DNA of 64,000 bases from positions 54,252 to 118,251 of the forward strand of contig DASPRY010000175.1 in assembly GCA_035624215.1 (NCBI GenBank). The letters run 5' to 3'. This document shows positions 8,472-17,015 of this stretch, piece by piece. The position numbers were made by a program, and so were the translations under genes. Source of the stretch: JAFAGX01 sp035624215. Lineage in GTDB: Bacteria; Acidobacteriota; Terriglobia; Terriglobales; Acidobacteriaceae. The notes under the pieces are model-generated. The model ran no database searches. It saw nothing but the letters and a program-made list of their open reading frames with translations, and had not been told where the DNA came from. Position 1 is the first letter of the stretch; the number at the start of each line of letters is the position of its first letter.

Positions 8472-9251
8472 ATGAATGGAATCTTGAAATCTTTTGTAGT
8501 CGTGTGCACGCTTGCGATGGCCGCCGTATGGACCGCGCCAGCCCACGCACAAATGTCGGACGTGAAGGAAAAATCACGGATGTATTCCTACGTGGGATTT
8601 TGGAATATTCCTCGTTCCCAATGGGGAGAGATGGAAAAGTCAGACGCCGCTGACCTGAAAACCCTGGAAAAGGCTCTGGCCAACGGCACGATTGTGGGAT
8701 ATGGCACGGATCTGAATTTGCTTCACGAGGCGGACGGTGCGACCCATGACCAGTGGTGGTCGGCAATGTCTCTCGCCGGATTGCTTAACGTGCTGGATCA
8801 GTTCTACAAATCCGGCAGCGCCACTTCTCCCGTGCTCGGCACCGCCACCAAACACTGGGACAGCATTTATGTCAGCCGCTACTACAACTGGCATCCAGGG
8901 TCGTGGAAGGACGTATACACGTCAGGATCCTGCTTCAAACTGAAGGCGGACGCGCCCAGTGACGCGCTCGACGTGCTCAGCAAAAACCTCCTTGTGCCAT
9001 TGCTGGAGAAGATGATGGCTGAGGGAGCGGTTCACGAATACGAAATCGACACCGAAGCCTACCACCGGCAACCCGTCAGCAATTTCTGCATTTTCGAAAT
9101 CGTGGCCAACGCGGAGGCCCTGGATAAGGTCGGCGCCGCGGTGCGCGAGAGTTTCAAATCGAATCCCACGTATGGCCCGACATTTGACTCCATGGTGGAC
9201 TGGACCGGGCATCGTGACGAGCTGACTCGCACCAACGCCACCTACAAATAA
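8472..9251 (+). CDS. Secreted protein of unknown function
   Basis: 259 residues with a clear Sec signal peptide (ILKSFVVVCTLAMAAVWTAPAHA, cleavage after AHA). The mature part is rich in Trp and Tyr (YSYVGFWNIPRSQW, HWDSIYVSRYYNWHPGSW) and has two Cys in SCFKL and NFCIFE. I recognise no catalytic motif; the repeated two-part organisation suggests a tandem ferredoxin-like or dimeric alpha-beta barrel fold, but that is a guess. ATG 8472 is chosen because it opens the signal peptide and has GAGG eight bases before it. It lies 110 bases after the SCO gene and is followed by a terminator, so it may end the oxidase transcript or have its own promoter. Confidence 0.7.
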   Translation: MNGILKSFVVVCTLAMAAVWTAPAHAQMSDVKEKSRMYSYVGFWNIPRSQWGEMEKSDAADLKTLEKALANGTIVGYGTDLNLLHEADGATHDQWWSAMSLAGLLNVLDQFYKSGSATSPVLGTATKHWDSIYVSRYYNWHPGSWKDVYTSGSCFKLKADAPSDALDVLSKNLLVPLLEKMMAEGAVHEYEIDTEAYHRQPVSNFCIFEIVANAEALDKVGAAVRESFKSNPTYGPTFDSMVDWTGHRDELTRTNATYK

Positions 9252-9274
9252 TTTGGATCCCGATCATCGGCTGA

Positions 9275-9306
9275 CCCACCCTTCGCGCTCTTCGGAGGGT
9301 GGGTTT
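9275..9306 (+). terminator. Intrinsic terminator after the secreted-protein gene
   Basis: CCCACCCT at 9275-9282 pairs perfectly with AGGGTGGG at 9296-9303, followed by a short TTT. It sits 24 bases after the stop codon. The T-run is weak, so read-through is possible. Confidence 0.65.
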
Positions 9307-9432
9307 CGTGTTGCTCCGGATGTTTGTCGTATGTGAAGGTCTCCACCCAAGTAGCCTGCCCTGTTTACATCTACTATCCCCAATCGATATTTCCCTCGCG
9401 TCAGGAAGCGAAATTGGGCTTAAGATTGGCTC

Positions 9433-9525
9433 ATGGCCAAGAAAACAGGAATGAGTGATTCAGCACTCTGGATTGTGGCATTAGTGCTGCTGCTGCTCGC
9501 CGCGTGGACCTACTTCAAGAAATAG
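9433..9525 (+). CDS. Possible 30-residue single-pass membrane protein
   Basis: An ATG-initiated frame encodes MAKKTGMSDSALWIVALV followed by a Leu-rich helix and WTYFKK. The basic N-terminus, a helix of about 17 hydrophobic residues and a lysine tail are what a small membrane protein looks like. There is no clear ribosome binding site, and the length is short enough to arise by chance. The surrounding 470-base gap (9252-9724) otherwise holds only a terminator and the leader of the next gene; I see nothing else in it. Confidence 0.35.
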   Translation: MAKKTGMSDSALWIVALVLLLLAAWTYFKK

Positions 9526-9724
9526 CCCTGTACCCTCCGTTCCGGCGCCCGTCCTTGGCGCATCCTACGCCGGTTTCGCGCAGTCCGTCCCACAACCGGA
9601 CATTCTCTTTCCGGCGTTCTCCCGTCCCCTGCGGAAAATACTGAACTTAGATGGCGAGCCGCTTGGCGAAAGTATTGCTCACTCCAAAGCCGCGGTGGTG
9701 TCGCTACGATAGGGAGGTCGAGCC

Positions 9725-10168
9725 GTGGCAATCGAGAGAATACGACAACGTCTATCCGGTCCAATCGATTGGGAGCAGATTAAAAAGTATCAAAGCGAGG
9801 GCTGGCGGCCCGTTACAGTGGAATGGGAGCGGGAAGCGGTTGCGGCGGAAGCAAAACCTTCCCCGGAAGCACCTCCCTACGGTTTGCGCGTGGCCAAAGA
9901 TTGCGCAACTCTGGAAGATAACCCCACCGAGACTGAGGTTCTGTTCACCATGATGGAGCTCCTGATCCAGGATGGGCCGTACTCGTTTATTGCGGAGGAA
10001 CTCAATCGTCGAGGCTACGCGACTAGGCGCGGTGGAAAGTGGAGCGCGATTTCCGTATTTGAAATGTTGCCGCGACTGATTGAAGCCGGACCGAAAATCT
10101 TTTCCAGTGCGGAATGGCACGCCCGGCGCCAGCGGTCCCGTGAACAGCAGCCACGTTTGCCTGTTTAG
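9725..10168 (+). CDS. Small recombinase-like DNA-binding protein
   Basis: 147 residues. GTG start at 9725 has a strong AGGGAGGT eight bases upstream. The C-terminal half (SFIAEELNRRGYATRRGGKWSA, then FEMLPRLIEAG and a W-H-A-R-R end) resembles the recombinase domain after the catalytic part of large serine recombinases, where a helix-turn-helix reads DNA. The N-terminal half (IERIRQRLSGPIDWEQIKKYQ) has no catalytic Ser resolvase motif, so it is not a complete recombinase. It could be a DNA-binding regulator built from that module. No att site or mobile gene is beside it. The next gene is convergent. Confidence 0.6.
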   Translation: MAIERIRQRLSGPIDWEQIKKYQSEGWRPVTVEWEREAVAAEAKPSPEAPPYGLRVAKDCATLEDNPTETEVLFTMMELLIQDGPYSFIAEELNRRGYATRRGGKWSAISVFEMLPRLIEAGPKIFSSAEWHARRQRSREQQPRLPV

Positions 10169-10221
10169 AGTTACTCGTCGAAAGGCGGACCGCGCCGAAG
10201 CCGCCCGGGACGTTTACAAAA

Positions 10222-10998
10222 CTACTTCTGTCCCCTATACAGCCCGGCAATTCCAAATGTGTAAGGCGTCCAGGAAACCTGGCGGAAGCCGGCGCGTCGC
10301 ATGCGGTCCAGCATCTCTTGGGGACGCGGGAAATGTTCCACTGAAGTCGGCAAATACGCGTAAGGGCCGCGAACTCCAGAAATCAACGTGCCCAGCACAG
10401 GCAGCAATCGCCTGAAGTAAATCCTATATACTTTTCCGGTTAACCCCTCGGGTTCGCCGAAATCGAGAATCCCGCATTCACCGTCTGCTTTCAGCAAACG
10501 CACAATCTCCCGCAGTCCGGCATCGTAGTCAGCCAGATTGCGGAAGCCGAATGCAGCCGTTATTAAATCAAACCGACCATCTTTGAAGGGAAGGCTGAGT
10601 GCGTCGGCCTCAACCCAACGCAGTGAAGTTCCCTGCGATTTTTGCTGGGCACGCTGCAACATGGCGTGCGAAAAATCGGCTCCCAAAATACATGGGCTCG
10701 AAGGTCCCGCCTCCTCGAGCAGCGCAAAGGTCATGTCTCCCGTTCCACAGCACAGATCCAGCACCTGCGAATTCGGCCGGTGAAGGATGGAGCTGAAAGC
10801 TCGCGCCGCCCCTCGCCACCACAAGCGATCTACATTGAACGACAGCAGATGGTTCGCCAAGTCATAACGAGGAGCAATGGAAGTGAACATCTCGCGAATG
10901 GCATGCGCTGTCGCCATGGTGCCTGCCGCTCCCCCAGAAGTGGTGCCTACCACTGCCGCCCTTCTGTCCGGATTGCGTATTTGAAGCTGACCACCCAC
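10222..10998 (-). CDS. menG: Demethylmenaquinone / 2-polyprenyl-benzoquinol methyltransferase
   Basis: 258 residues from the GTG at 10998, or 231 from ATG at 10917. SAM-dependent methyltransferase of the UbiE/MenG family, performing the last step of menaquinone synthesis (or C-methylation in ubiquinone synthesis). Signature stretches: REMFTSIAPRYDLANHLLSF near the N-terminus, motif I VLDLCCGTGDM, the acidic GADFS motif II, and ITAAFGFRNLADYDAGLREIVRLLK, which is diagnostic for the family. It follows aroB by 26 bases on the same strand. Its quinone would feed complex I and the oxidase, both in this window. Confidence 0.92.
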   Translation of the reverse strand: MGGQLQIRNPDRRAAVVGTTSGGAAGTMATAHAIREMFTSIAPRYDLANHLLSFNVDRLWWRGAARAFSSILHRPNSQVLDLCCGTGDMTFALLEEAGPSSPCILGADFSHAMLQRAQQKSQGTSLRWVEADALSLPFKDGRFDLITAAFGFRNLADYDAGLREIVRLLKADGECGILDFGEPEGLTGKVYRIYFRRLLPVLGTLISGVRGPYAYLPTSVEHFPRPQEMLDRMRRAGFRQVSWTPYTFGIAGLYRGQK

Positions 10999-11024
10999 AG
11001 AGACGTGCCCTTCGAAGTTTGTAG

Positions 11025-12131
11025 TTAGTTTCTCCCCGGCAATTTCGCCAGGTGTCTCACCGATGCCGCGACCACCCTCTCCGGCACGTGATTCACAATT
11101 TCAACTTGCCCTATGGCACATGGCAGAACAAAATGCACAAGGCCATTCCGGGTTTTCTTGTCACTCTGCAACAGCCGGAGAACTCGGCGGCTCTGCGCCT
11201 TTACTTTGGGCAGAGGCCCCAAACCCAGTACCGCTTCCGCGATACGTTGCTGCGTGCTCCGGTCACAGCAGCCCATGACTTGCGCAATCTCGGCGGCGGC
11301 AATCATCCCCCACGCGACAGCTTCGCCATGCAGAAAGCGGCGGAATCCGGATTCGGCTTCCAGGGCGTGACCGATAGTGTGGCCGAAATTTAACACTCGC
11401 CGCAACGCGTTTTCTCGTTCATCGGCGGCGACCACCGACGCTTTGAGCTTTACGGACTCCCCGATCACCCATTCCAGCATTTCGGAATCCTTGCGCAACG
11501 CTTGCAATTCCGTATTCGCGAGGCGGCTAAATAAGCTCGGGTTACCAATTACTCCACATTTCAGACATTCGTATAAGCCAGCACGAAACTCGCGTTCCGG
11601 CAGGGTCGAGAGAACCTCGGGATCAATCAGGACGGCTAACGGTTGATAAAAAGTTCCTATCAGGTTTTTCCCGCCCGGCAGGTTGACGCCGGTTTTGCCG
11701 CCAATGGACGCATCTACCTGAGCCAGAACCGTCGTGGGAATGTTAATAAAATTCACCCCACGCATATAGAGCGATGCCAATAATCCAGTCGTATCGCCAA
11801 CCACGCCGCCGCCGAAGGCCACAAGCACGGCGTCACGATCTGCCCGCAATCGCACCAGTTCCTGCGCCAGGCGCTCCACTGTAGCGAGCCTCTTATGTGG
11901 CTCTCCGTCGGGCATCTCCAAAACTCTTGCGCTGAAACCACCCCCGGCAAGCGATTTTGTCAGCATTTTGCCCCAGTGGCGCCTGACTGCGCGGACAGTC
12001 ACCACAAACAACGGAGATGACCGCACCGGCTTGAGCAGATCACGCAACAACTCACCGGATCGCTGAAGCAAGCCAGCTTCGATCAAGGCCCAGTGAGGTC
12101 TTGACGACACCGGGATTTCTATCCGACGCAT
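11025..12131 (-). CDS. aroB: 3-dehydroquinate synthase
   Basis: 368 residues, normal length. Converts DAHP to 3-dehydroquinate in the shikimate pathway, using NAD and a metal. Visible motifs: the nucleotide-binding GGGVVGDTTGLLAS, the substrate and metal region PTTVLAQVDASIGGKTGVN and LPGGKNLIGTFYQP, the metal ligand region REFRAGLYECLK with Glu, and the His pair in NFGHTIGHALE and FLHGEAVAWGM. ATG at 12131. It is transcribed with menG, linking aromatic precursor supply (chorismate leads to menaquinone) with quinone finishing. Confidence 0.95.
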   Translation of the reverse strand: MRRIEIPVSSRPHWALIEAGLLQRSGELLRDLLKPVRSSPLFVVTVRAVRRHWGKMLTKSLAGGGFSARVLEMPDGEPHKRLATVERLAQELVRLRADRDAVLVAFGGGVVGDTTGLLASLYMRGVNFINIPTTVLAQVDASIGGKTGVNLPGGKNLIGTFYQPLAVLIDPEVLSTLPEREFRAGLYECLKCGVIGNPSLFSRLANTELQALRKDSEMLEWVIGESVKLKASVVAADERENALRRVLNFGHTIGHALEAESGFRRFLHGEAVAWGMIAAAEIAQVMGCCDRSTQQRIAEAVLGLGPLPKVKAQSRRVLRLLQSDKKTRNGLVHFVLPCAIGQVEIVNHVPERVVAASVRHLAKLPGRN

Positions 12132-12152
12132 AAATGCCCATAATAACTTACG

Positions 12153-13079
12153 CTAAGTTGCCGCAGTTTTCGGGTGCATTACCGAGATCAAAATCGATGC
12201 CAGCAAGATTCCCGCAACTATCGCCAGCGCCACGCCAGTTGGAATCCGATAGTAGTCGGAGGCCAGCATTTTCGCTCCCATGAAAATAAGAATGATGGAA
12301 AGCCCGTAATGCAGATAATGGAAAATCCCCATCATGCCCGACAGCACTGAGAACAGTGACCGCAGCCCGAGCACTGCAAACACGTTAGAGGTGTAAACGA
12401 TGAACGTGTTGAGCGTAATGGCGAGCACGGCCGGAATCGAGTCAGCGGCCAAAAGCAGGTCAGTTGTCTCGATAACCAATAGAACGATCAGTAATGGCGT
12501 GGCATAAAGGCGCCCGCGGCGGACGAATAATCTTCCACCTTCATAGCTTTCTGTAATCGGAATACACCGTCGAACCAGGCGCAGCACAGCATTGGCTTCC
12601 GGTTGTACCTCGACTTTTTGGCGAAAGAACTTTATGCCAGTCCACATCAGGAAGGCACCGAAGATATAAATCATCCAACGGAAGGTGTGGATAAGCGCGA
12701 CGCCCAGTACGATGAAAATGCCGCGCGCGATAATTGCGCCGACAATACCCCAAAACAAAACCCTGTGCTGGAATTCCCCCGGCACCTGAAAATATCGGAA
12801 TATGATGAGAAACAAGAACAGATTATCTACGCTGAGAGAAAGCTCGATAACATAGCCTGCGGTGAACTCCAGGGCAGATTGGCGACCCTGCCAAAAGTAA
12901 ACCAGCAATGCAAATGCGGCCGCCAGGGCAATCCACGTCGCACTCCAGGCAAGCGCCTGACGGACACTGGGTTGTTGAGCAGGCCGGTTGAATATCCAGA
13001 GGTCGGCCGCCAGCATGCCCAGTACGAACGCATTAAACAGAATCCAGAACGGTAGCAATAGGAACCTTGGCGACTTCAA
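12153..13079 (-). CDS. TerC/Alx-family integral membrane protein
   Basis: About 308 residues with eight or nine membrane helices. The TerC signature is clear: ELSLSVDNLFLFLIIFRYF in helix 3 and LLVIETTDLLLAADSIPAVLAIT in the second half, carrying the paired acidic/Asn residues thought to bind a metal ion. Family members relate to tellurite resistance and, in better studied cases (Alx, MeeF/MeeY), manganese export. The start is uncertain: the frame is open to a GTG at 13190, which would overlap the next gene, and there is no ATG before the first helix. TTG at 13079 gives a normal family N-terminus. AroB starts 21 bases after its stop on the same strand. Confidence 0.85.
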   Translation of the reverse strand: MKSPRFLLLPFWILFNAFVLGMLAADLWIFNRPAQQPSVRQALAWSATWIALAAAFALLVYFWQGRQSALEFTAGYVIELSLSVDNLFLFLIIFRYFQVPGEFQHRVLFWGIVGAIIARGIFIVLGVALIHTFRWMIYIFGAFLMWTGIKFFRQKVEVQPEANAVLRLVRRCIPITESYEGGRLFVRRGRLYATPLLIVLLVIETTDLLLAADSIPAVLAITLNTFIVYTSNVFAVLGLRSLFSVLSGMMGIFHYLHYGLSIILIFMGAKMLASDYYRIPTGVALAIVAGILLASILISVMHPKTAAT

Positions 13080-13147
13080 GCGCCGACTGCCAATTTGATG
13101 CGATAAAAATTTCTCACCTTGCCAATCTGGAGATCGGCAATCGCGTC

Positions 13148-14611
13148 TTAATCCACTCTCCCCAACTTTCGCTGCTGCCAGGCCTCCCACATACCGAACG
13201 TCTTCATCAGGTCAACGAAGTGGCTCTCCACCATGGTCTGCTCAATCTGGGCATGCGTGAGCCTCGGGCCAAGTCGACCGGGATAATCCGCTATACCAGC
13301 GACTAGCGCTGCGGCCTCAGCGACATGCTTCTTGAGCTGATCGATGTCGACCTTGTCGAAGGTATCGGAGGACGCGTGATAGTTGATCAGGTAGTTTGCC
13401 TCCCGTTGGTTCGCCACGAAAGTGGGCACGCCTTCCAGCATGAAGTCGAAGTGATCGGTACCCCATTGCATATCGGTGGTGAGCGAATAGGCGTCGAATT
13501 GTTTCAATGGCCTGACCAGCTTGGCATCGGTCGGCAGAACATCTTTGCGGCCGCCAACCGAAAACCCGGTCACTTTCCCGCTACCCGCATCGAAAACGAC
13601 CACGCCTGCTGCCTTGTCCAGGTCGCTACGATGGGCCGCGACATAAGCGTGGGAGCCCAGTAGTCCTTGCTCTTCTCCGGAAAAAAGAATAAAGCGAATG
13701 CTCCGGCGAGGGCGCTCTCCCGCAGCCTTGATGGCACGTAGGGCATCGATCACCAGCGCTGCGTTGCAGCCATTGTCGAGCGCACCCGTTCCCAGTTCCC
13801 AAGAGTCAAGATGAGCGCCAAGCACGACAAACTCATCCGGCTTTTCGCTGCCCCGCAACTCGGCGACAACATTCGTTGTTTGGATCGGCCCACCCACATA
13901 ATTCGGGACGGCGAGGTCAGCATAGAGTTTCTGTCCCGAAGCCATTAACCGCGACATCCGCCCCGCATCCTCCCTTGCCAGCAGAACCATCGGGATCCGA
14001 TCAATTTCCCCGGCGAGAGAGTTGGTATGCCGATAAAGCAGATCGTGCGGACGGGTGGATTGAAAGGCAATTGCGAGAGCTTTTCCTCCTACTGCACGGT
14101 CAATAATGCCCGGCGCCTTCAGATATTCGTCGAATAGATCACTCCACGTTTTCATTTCCTCGGAGTGCACCAGCAAAATCGTTCCGGAAATATCGCCGGC
14201 TTTCCCGAAGTCTTCCGGGGCGCCACCACCTACATCAATCACCGGAACATTGTGCTGAACTTCTAACGCGGGCGCCCACGCAAGGGAGATTGCCCGCACC
14301 TTGAACTTCTCCGGTGTCACGACGCTCATCTGCGTGACGCCTTCGGTCCAGGATGTCGGAATTGTGAAGTCTTCGGTGTGAACAGTATCGGCTCCCGCCG
14401 CTTTGAACGCTTCAACGCCCCATTCGACTGCTTTCTGCATGGCGGGTGTCCCTGGAACGCGGCCACCAATCTGGTCAGTCAACCGCTCCAGGTTCTCTGC
14501 CAGGGGCGAGGGCGTGAGAGCTTCAGTGATAATTCGCTTGACGTTATCTTGCCCCAGCGCGGAAGTGAGTGAGAAGACGCACACCAATGCAGTGATTTCG
14601 GCTTTTTTCAT
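13148..14611 (-). CDS. Secreted M28-family metallopeptidase with PA-like insert
   Basis: 487 residues with a signal peptide (ITALVCVFSLTSALG). The M28 zinc residues are in place: VVLGAHLDSWELGTGALDNG (His and bridging Asp), LFSGEEQGLLGSHAY (catalytic and ligand Glu), VVFDAGSG (Asp) and INYHASSDTFD (final His). The region before the catalytic domain (about residues 110-250) has the look of a protease-associated insert. Likely an exported aminopeptidase or carboxypeptidase for protein scavenging. The N-terminal ATG at 14611 is followed directly by the signal. This is the second M28 protein in the window; the two are not close paralogues. Confidence 0.9.
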   Translation of the reverse strand: MKKAEITALVCVFSLTSALGQDNVKRIITEALTPSPLAENLERLTDQIGGRVPGTPAMQKAVEWGVEAFKAAGADTVHTEDFTIPTSWTEGVTQMSVVTPEKFKVRAISLAWAPALEVQHNVPVIDVGGGAPEDFGKAGDISGTILLVHSEEMKTWSDLFDEYLKAPGIIDRAVGGKALAIAFQSTRPHDLLYRHTNSLAGEIDRIPMVLLAREDAGRMSRLMASGQKLYADLAVPNYVGGPIQTTNVVAELRGSEKPDEFVVLGAHLDSWELGTGALDNGCNAALVIDALRAIKAAGERPRRSIRFILFSGEEQGLLGSHAYVAAHRSDLDKAAGVVVFDAGSGKVTGFSVGGRKDVLPTDAKLVRPLKQFDAYSLTTDMQWGTDHFDFMLEGVPTFVANQREANYLINYHASSDTFDKVDIDQLKKHVAEAAALVAGIADYPGRLGPRLTHAQIEQTMVESHFVDLMKTFGMWEAWQQRKLGRVD

Positions 14612-14708
14612 AACGCCGCATTAGAAATCAAAAATGCGAAAAGGGAAAGAGCCAACGAATTCCCTGGGAAAGCAGCAACGCATGACTAGTGACGAAACTT
14701 TGGTTGAA

Positions 14709-14746
14709 TCGATAAAAGAAAAGGGCCAAGCTACAAGGCTTGGCCC
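14709..14746 (-). terminator. Intrinsic terminator for the SYLF gene
   Basis: GGGCCAAGC at 14723-14731 pairs perfectly with GCTTGGCCC at 14738-14746. Read on the minus strand the stem is followed by TTTTCTTTTATC, a good U-tract. It lies 26 bases after the SYLF stop codon. Confidence 0.85.
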
Positions 14747-14771
14747 AGATGCGGTCAGCTACATCAAGCTT

Positions 14772-15641
14772 CTACTTTTGTGTCTTGCTCGCAGTCGTGC
14801 TTTCTTCGCCCGGCGTAGCGTTACCCTGCTTGCTTGGCGCGGGCGTATTCGGCAGGTATTTGGCGATTGTGCTCAGGAAGTCATGGCTGCTTTCGGGCGC
14901 CGGTACGTCACCGTACAAGATAGTCTTGAATGGCACTAACTTGCCGTAGAGCAACCGGGTGTCATCTTTATCCTGGGTAATTGCAGCTCCGTTCAAGTCG
15001 ACGCCGGCGAACAACCCGCGGGACCGAGAATAGCTCAGCACTTCTGATTTGAGCTTCCAGTCGGTATCGGCACCGGCATCCCGTCCAACCGGACCCGCTG
15101 TAGCGGATGCGCTGGCTCCGAGTTTGAACTTGGCGCTGAGCAAATCGTCCATGCCCTTTTGGTTCATCACCATGAGTACCAGATCGATGGCCTGACCACC
15201 GAGCTGGAGGCCCCAGCTTCCGCCCGTGATCGTAACGGGCGCCGGTGGGCTCCAGCCGGTCTGGTTTCGGCAAGTGGCAACGCCTTTGCCGCGGTTGCCC
15301 CCGAATCCAATTGCGAATTTGATCATTGACGGAATGATCGCTATGCAGCGGGCGTCACTCAGCACTTTGTCGGGGATTGCCTTATCCGGTGTGGCCATAA
15401 TCTCAGTAAGAACATCCGCTGCGTTGTTCATTCTCTTTACGACTTCCGGCTGGTCACCGGAAGCAGTGCTCCCTTCGTTCTTTTGGCTGGCGGTCTTCGG
15501 GCTGGCATTGCTGTCGCTGCTCTTTTGGCCGCTACTCCCACTGCTGGTGTCGTTCTGGGCCCATCCAAGAGTAGCGAGAGTGAGTACTACCGTGCCCAGA
15601 ATCAGGAGGTACTTCGATAGTCTGCTTCTCGTTGATTTCAT
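14772..15641 (-). CDS. Secreted SYLF-domain (Ysc84-like) lipid-binding protein
   Basis: About 289 residues. Start ATG at 15641 has AAAAGG six bases before it and opens a signal peptide (SKYLLILGTVVLTLATLGWA). A Ser/Asn-rich linker follows, then the SYLF domain: DARCIAIIPSMIKFAIGFGGNRGKGVATCR, SWGLQLGGQAIDLVLMVMNQ and EVLSYSRSRGLFAGVDLNGAAI, the conserved core of the Ysc84/DUF500 family. Eukaryotic members bind phosphoinositide membranes; bacterial members are mostly uncharacterised periplasmic or lipid-associated proteins. A good terminator follows the stop. The neighbouring VOC gene is divergent. Confidence 0.88.
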   Translation of the reverse strand: MKSTRSRLSKYLLILGTVVLTLATLGWAQNDTSSGSSGQKSSDSNASPKTASQKNEGSTASGDQPEVVKRMNNAADVLTEIMATPDKAIPDKVLSDARCIAIIPSMIKFAIGFGGNRGKGVATCRNQTGWSPPAPVTITGGSWGLQLGGQAIDLVLMVMNQKGMDDLLSAKFKLGASASATAGPVGRDAGADTDWKLKSEVLSYSRSRGLFAGVDLNGAAITQDKDDTRLLYGKLVPFKTILYGDVPAPESSHDFLSTIAKYLPNTPAPSKQGNATPGEESTTASKTQK

Positions 15642-15921
15642 CTTGAACCTTTTCCGTGCTCCTGCGAGCACTGAGAGCATTTGTTTCCCCTGGAATACTA
15701 AGCCACGTGCCGGCTATTGTATCCGGTCTGGCGCCCTGTGGGCTTCAAAAAGAGCCTGTAAAAGGCTCGTCCGTCCCCAACCGTCGTTTCCGTGCCGCAG
15801 GTCGCCCCATCCCACGTTTCCGCTTTTTTTACAATTTTTCAAACTTTAACCGCACGTTCCCGGCATAAAATTAAGCGCTGCTCTCTGTCTGTTCCGCGTC
15901 TGTTTATCTAAGGAGGATATT

Positions 15922-16416
15922 GTGAAAGCTACTAGACCGGTTCCGAAGGGATTTCACACCGTTACCGCATCGTTGTACGTCCGCAATGCTTCTGAGGCAA
16001 TCGATTTCTATAAAAAGGCCCTTGGTGCTGAGGAGCTCATGCAAATGACTGGGCCTGATGGTAAGGTCAACCACGCCGAGATCAAGATCGGCGATTCCAT
16101 TATTTTCCTCAGCGACGAAAACCCGAACTGGGGGACAAAGTCACCGCAATCCCTCGGCGGAGCTACGGGTGGCCTTTATCTCTACCTGAAAGACGTTGAC
16201 AAAGCTTTCCAACGCGCCGTGGACGCGGGCGGCCGGCAACAAATGCCCGTAACCGACATGTTCTGGGGTGACCGTACGGGCAGTTTTGTCGATCCCTTCG
16301 GCCACAACTGGACATTGGCCACTCACACCCACGACCTAAGTGAGAAAGAAATAAAGGAAGGCGAGAAGAAGTTTTACGCCCAGATGGCGCAGCAGGCGCA
16401 AAAGAAATCAGCTTGA
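15922..16416 (+). CDS. VOC/glyoxalase-fold protein (PhnB-like)
   Basis: 164 residues. GTG at 15922 is preceded by a strong AAGGAGG. Vicinal-oxygen-chelate fold of the PhnB/glyoxalase-bleomycin-resistance group: VTASLYVRNASEAIDFYKKALGAEE, GKVNHAEIKIGDSIIFLSDE, and a second half with DVDKAFQRAVDAG and FWGDRTGSFVDPFGHNWTLATH. His and Glu residues at the family's metal positions are present (HAEI, FGHNW), but the substrate cannot be inferred. Its terminator follows, so it is monocistronic. Confidence 0.85.
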   Translation: MKATRPVPKGFHTVTASLYVRNASEAIDFYKKALGAEELMQMTGPDGKVNHAEIKIGDSIIFLSDENPNWGTKSPQSLGGATGGLYLYLKDVDKAFQRAVDAGGRQQMPVTDMFWGDRTGSFVDPFGHNWTLATHTHDLSEKEIKEGEKKFYAQMAQQAQKKSA

Positions 16417-16428
16417 TCGCTCTGAATC

Positions 16429-16470
16429 ATGAGGGTGCAGACACCCTAACCTGTGCCCTCATTTTCTTTT
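16429..16470 (+). terminator. Intrinsic terminator after the VOC gene
   Basis: ATGAGGGTGCAG at 16429-16440 pairs with CTGTGCCCTCAT at 16451-16462 over 12 positions, including two G-U pairs, followed by TTTCTTTT. It lies 13 bases after the stop codon and just before the convergent lspA end. Confidence 0.85.
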
Positions 16471-16482
16471 GCTCGGTGGCAA

Positions 16483-16989
16483 CTATGCCGAATTCTCCTG
16501 CGCCGGAGCCTTGGCGAACAGGATCTCAAACACCAGCAAACCCGCCCCGCACACAATCGCGCTGTCGGCTACGTTGAACGCCGGCCACTGATACCGGCCA
16601 ATATAGAACAGCAGGAAGTCCACGACCCTGCCCGTAAGTAAGCGGTCCCAAAGATTTCCCACCGCCCCACCAAGGATGAGCGCCAGGCCGATCCCGGTGG
16701 TCGTCACCACATGGCTGTTCCGCCACAGCAACGCTGACACCACCACCAAGGCCACAATCGAGAACAACACCAGCATGGCGATCTTCCATTGCGCCGGCGA
16801 ATCCGCAAACAACCCGAACGCAGCGCCCCGGTTCTCTACGTGCGTGATGCGGAAAAATCCGGGAATGATTTGAATTCCGTCGTGCAACGAAAGATCCTTT
16901 GCCACGATCCATTTGGTGGTGCGGTCCAGAAGCACAATCAGCAAAGCGATCAAGAAATGGAATCTGCGCATTACGTGCGGTTCAGACAT
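16483..16989 (-). CDS. lspA: Lipoprotein signal peptidase (signal peptidase II)
   Basis: About 168 residues with four membrane helices. LspA cleaves the signal peptide of diacylglyceryl-modified prolipoproteins. Conserved blocks are visible: LLDRTTKWIV, FFRITHVENRGAAFGLF, GGAVGNLWDRLLTGRVVDFL with the first catalytic Asp in VVDF, and FNVADSAIVCG with the second. ATG at 16989 is chosen; 17004 and 16971 are in-frame alternatives. It follows ileS by 26 bases on the same strand, the ileS-lspA arrangement found in many bacteria. Confidence 0.95.
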   Translation of the reverse strand: MSEPHVMRRFHFLIALLIVLLDRTTKWIVAKDLSLHDGIQIIPGFFRITHVENRGAAFGLFADSPAQWKIAMLVLFSIVALVVVSALLWRNSHVVTTTGIGLALILGGAVGNLWDRLLTGRVVDFLLFYIGRYQWPAFNVADSAIVCGAGLLVFEILFAKAPAQENSA

Positions 16990-17015
16990 GATACTTCTAA
17001 TCACACCTTGTTAGA

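Noticed and set aside
15841..15890. -35/-10 promoter for the VOC gene
   Set aside because: The AT-rich stretch before TAAAAT has no acceptable -35 at 16-18 bases; too weak to list.
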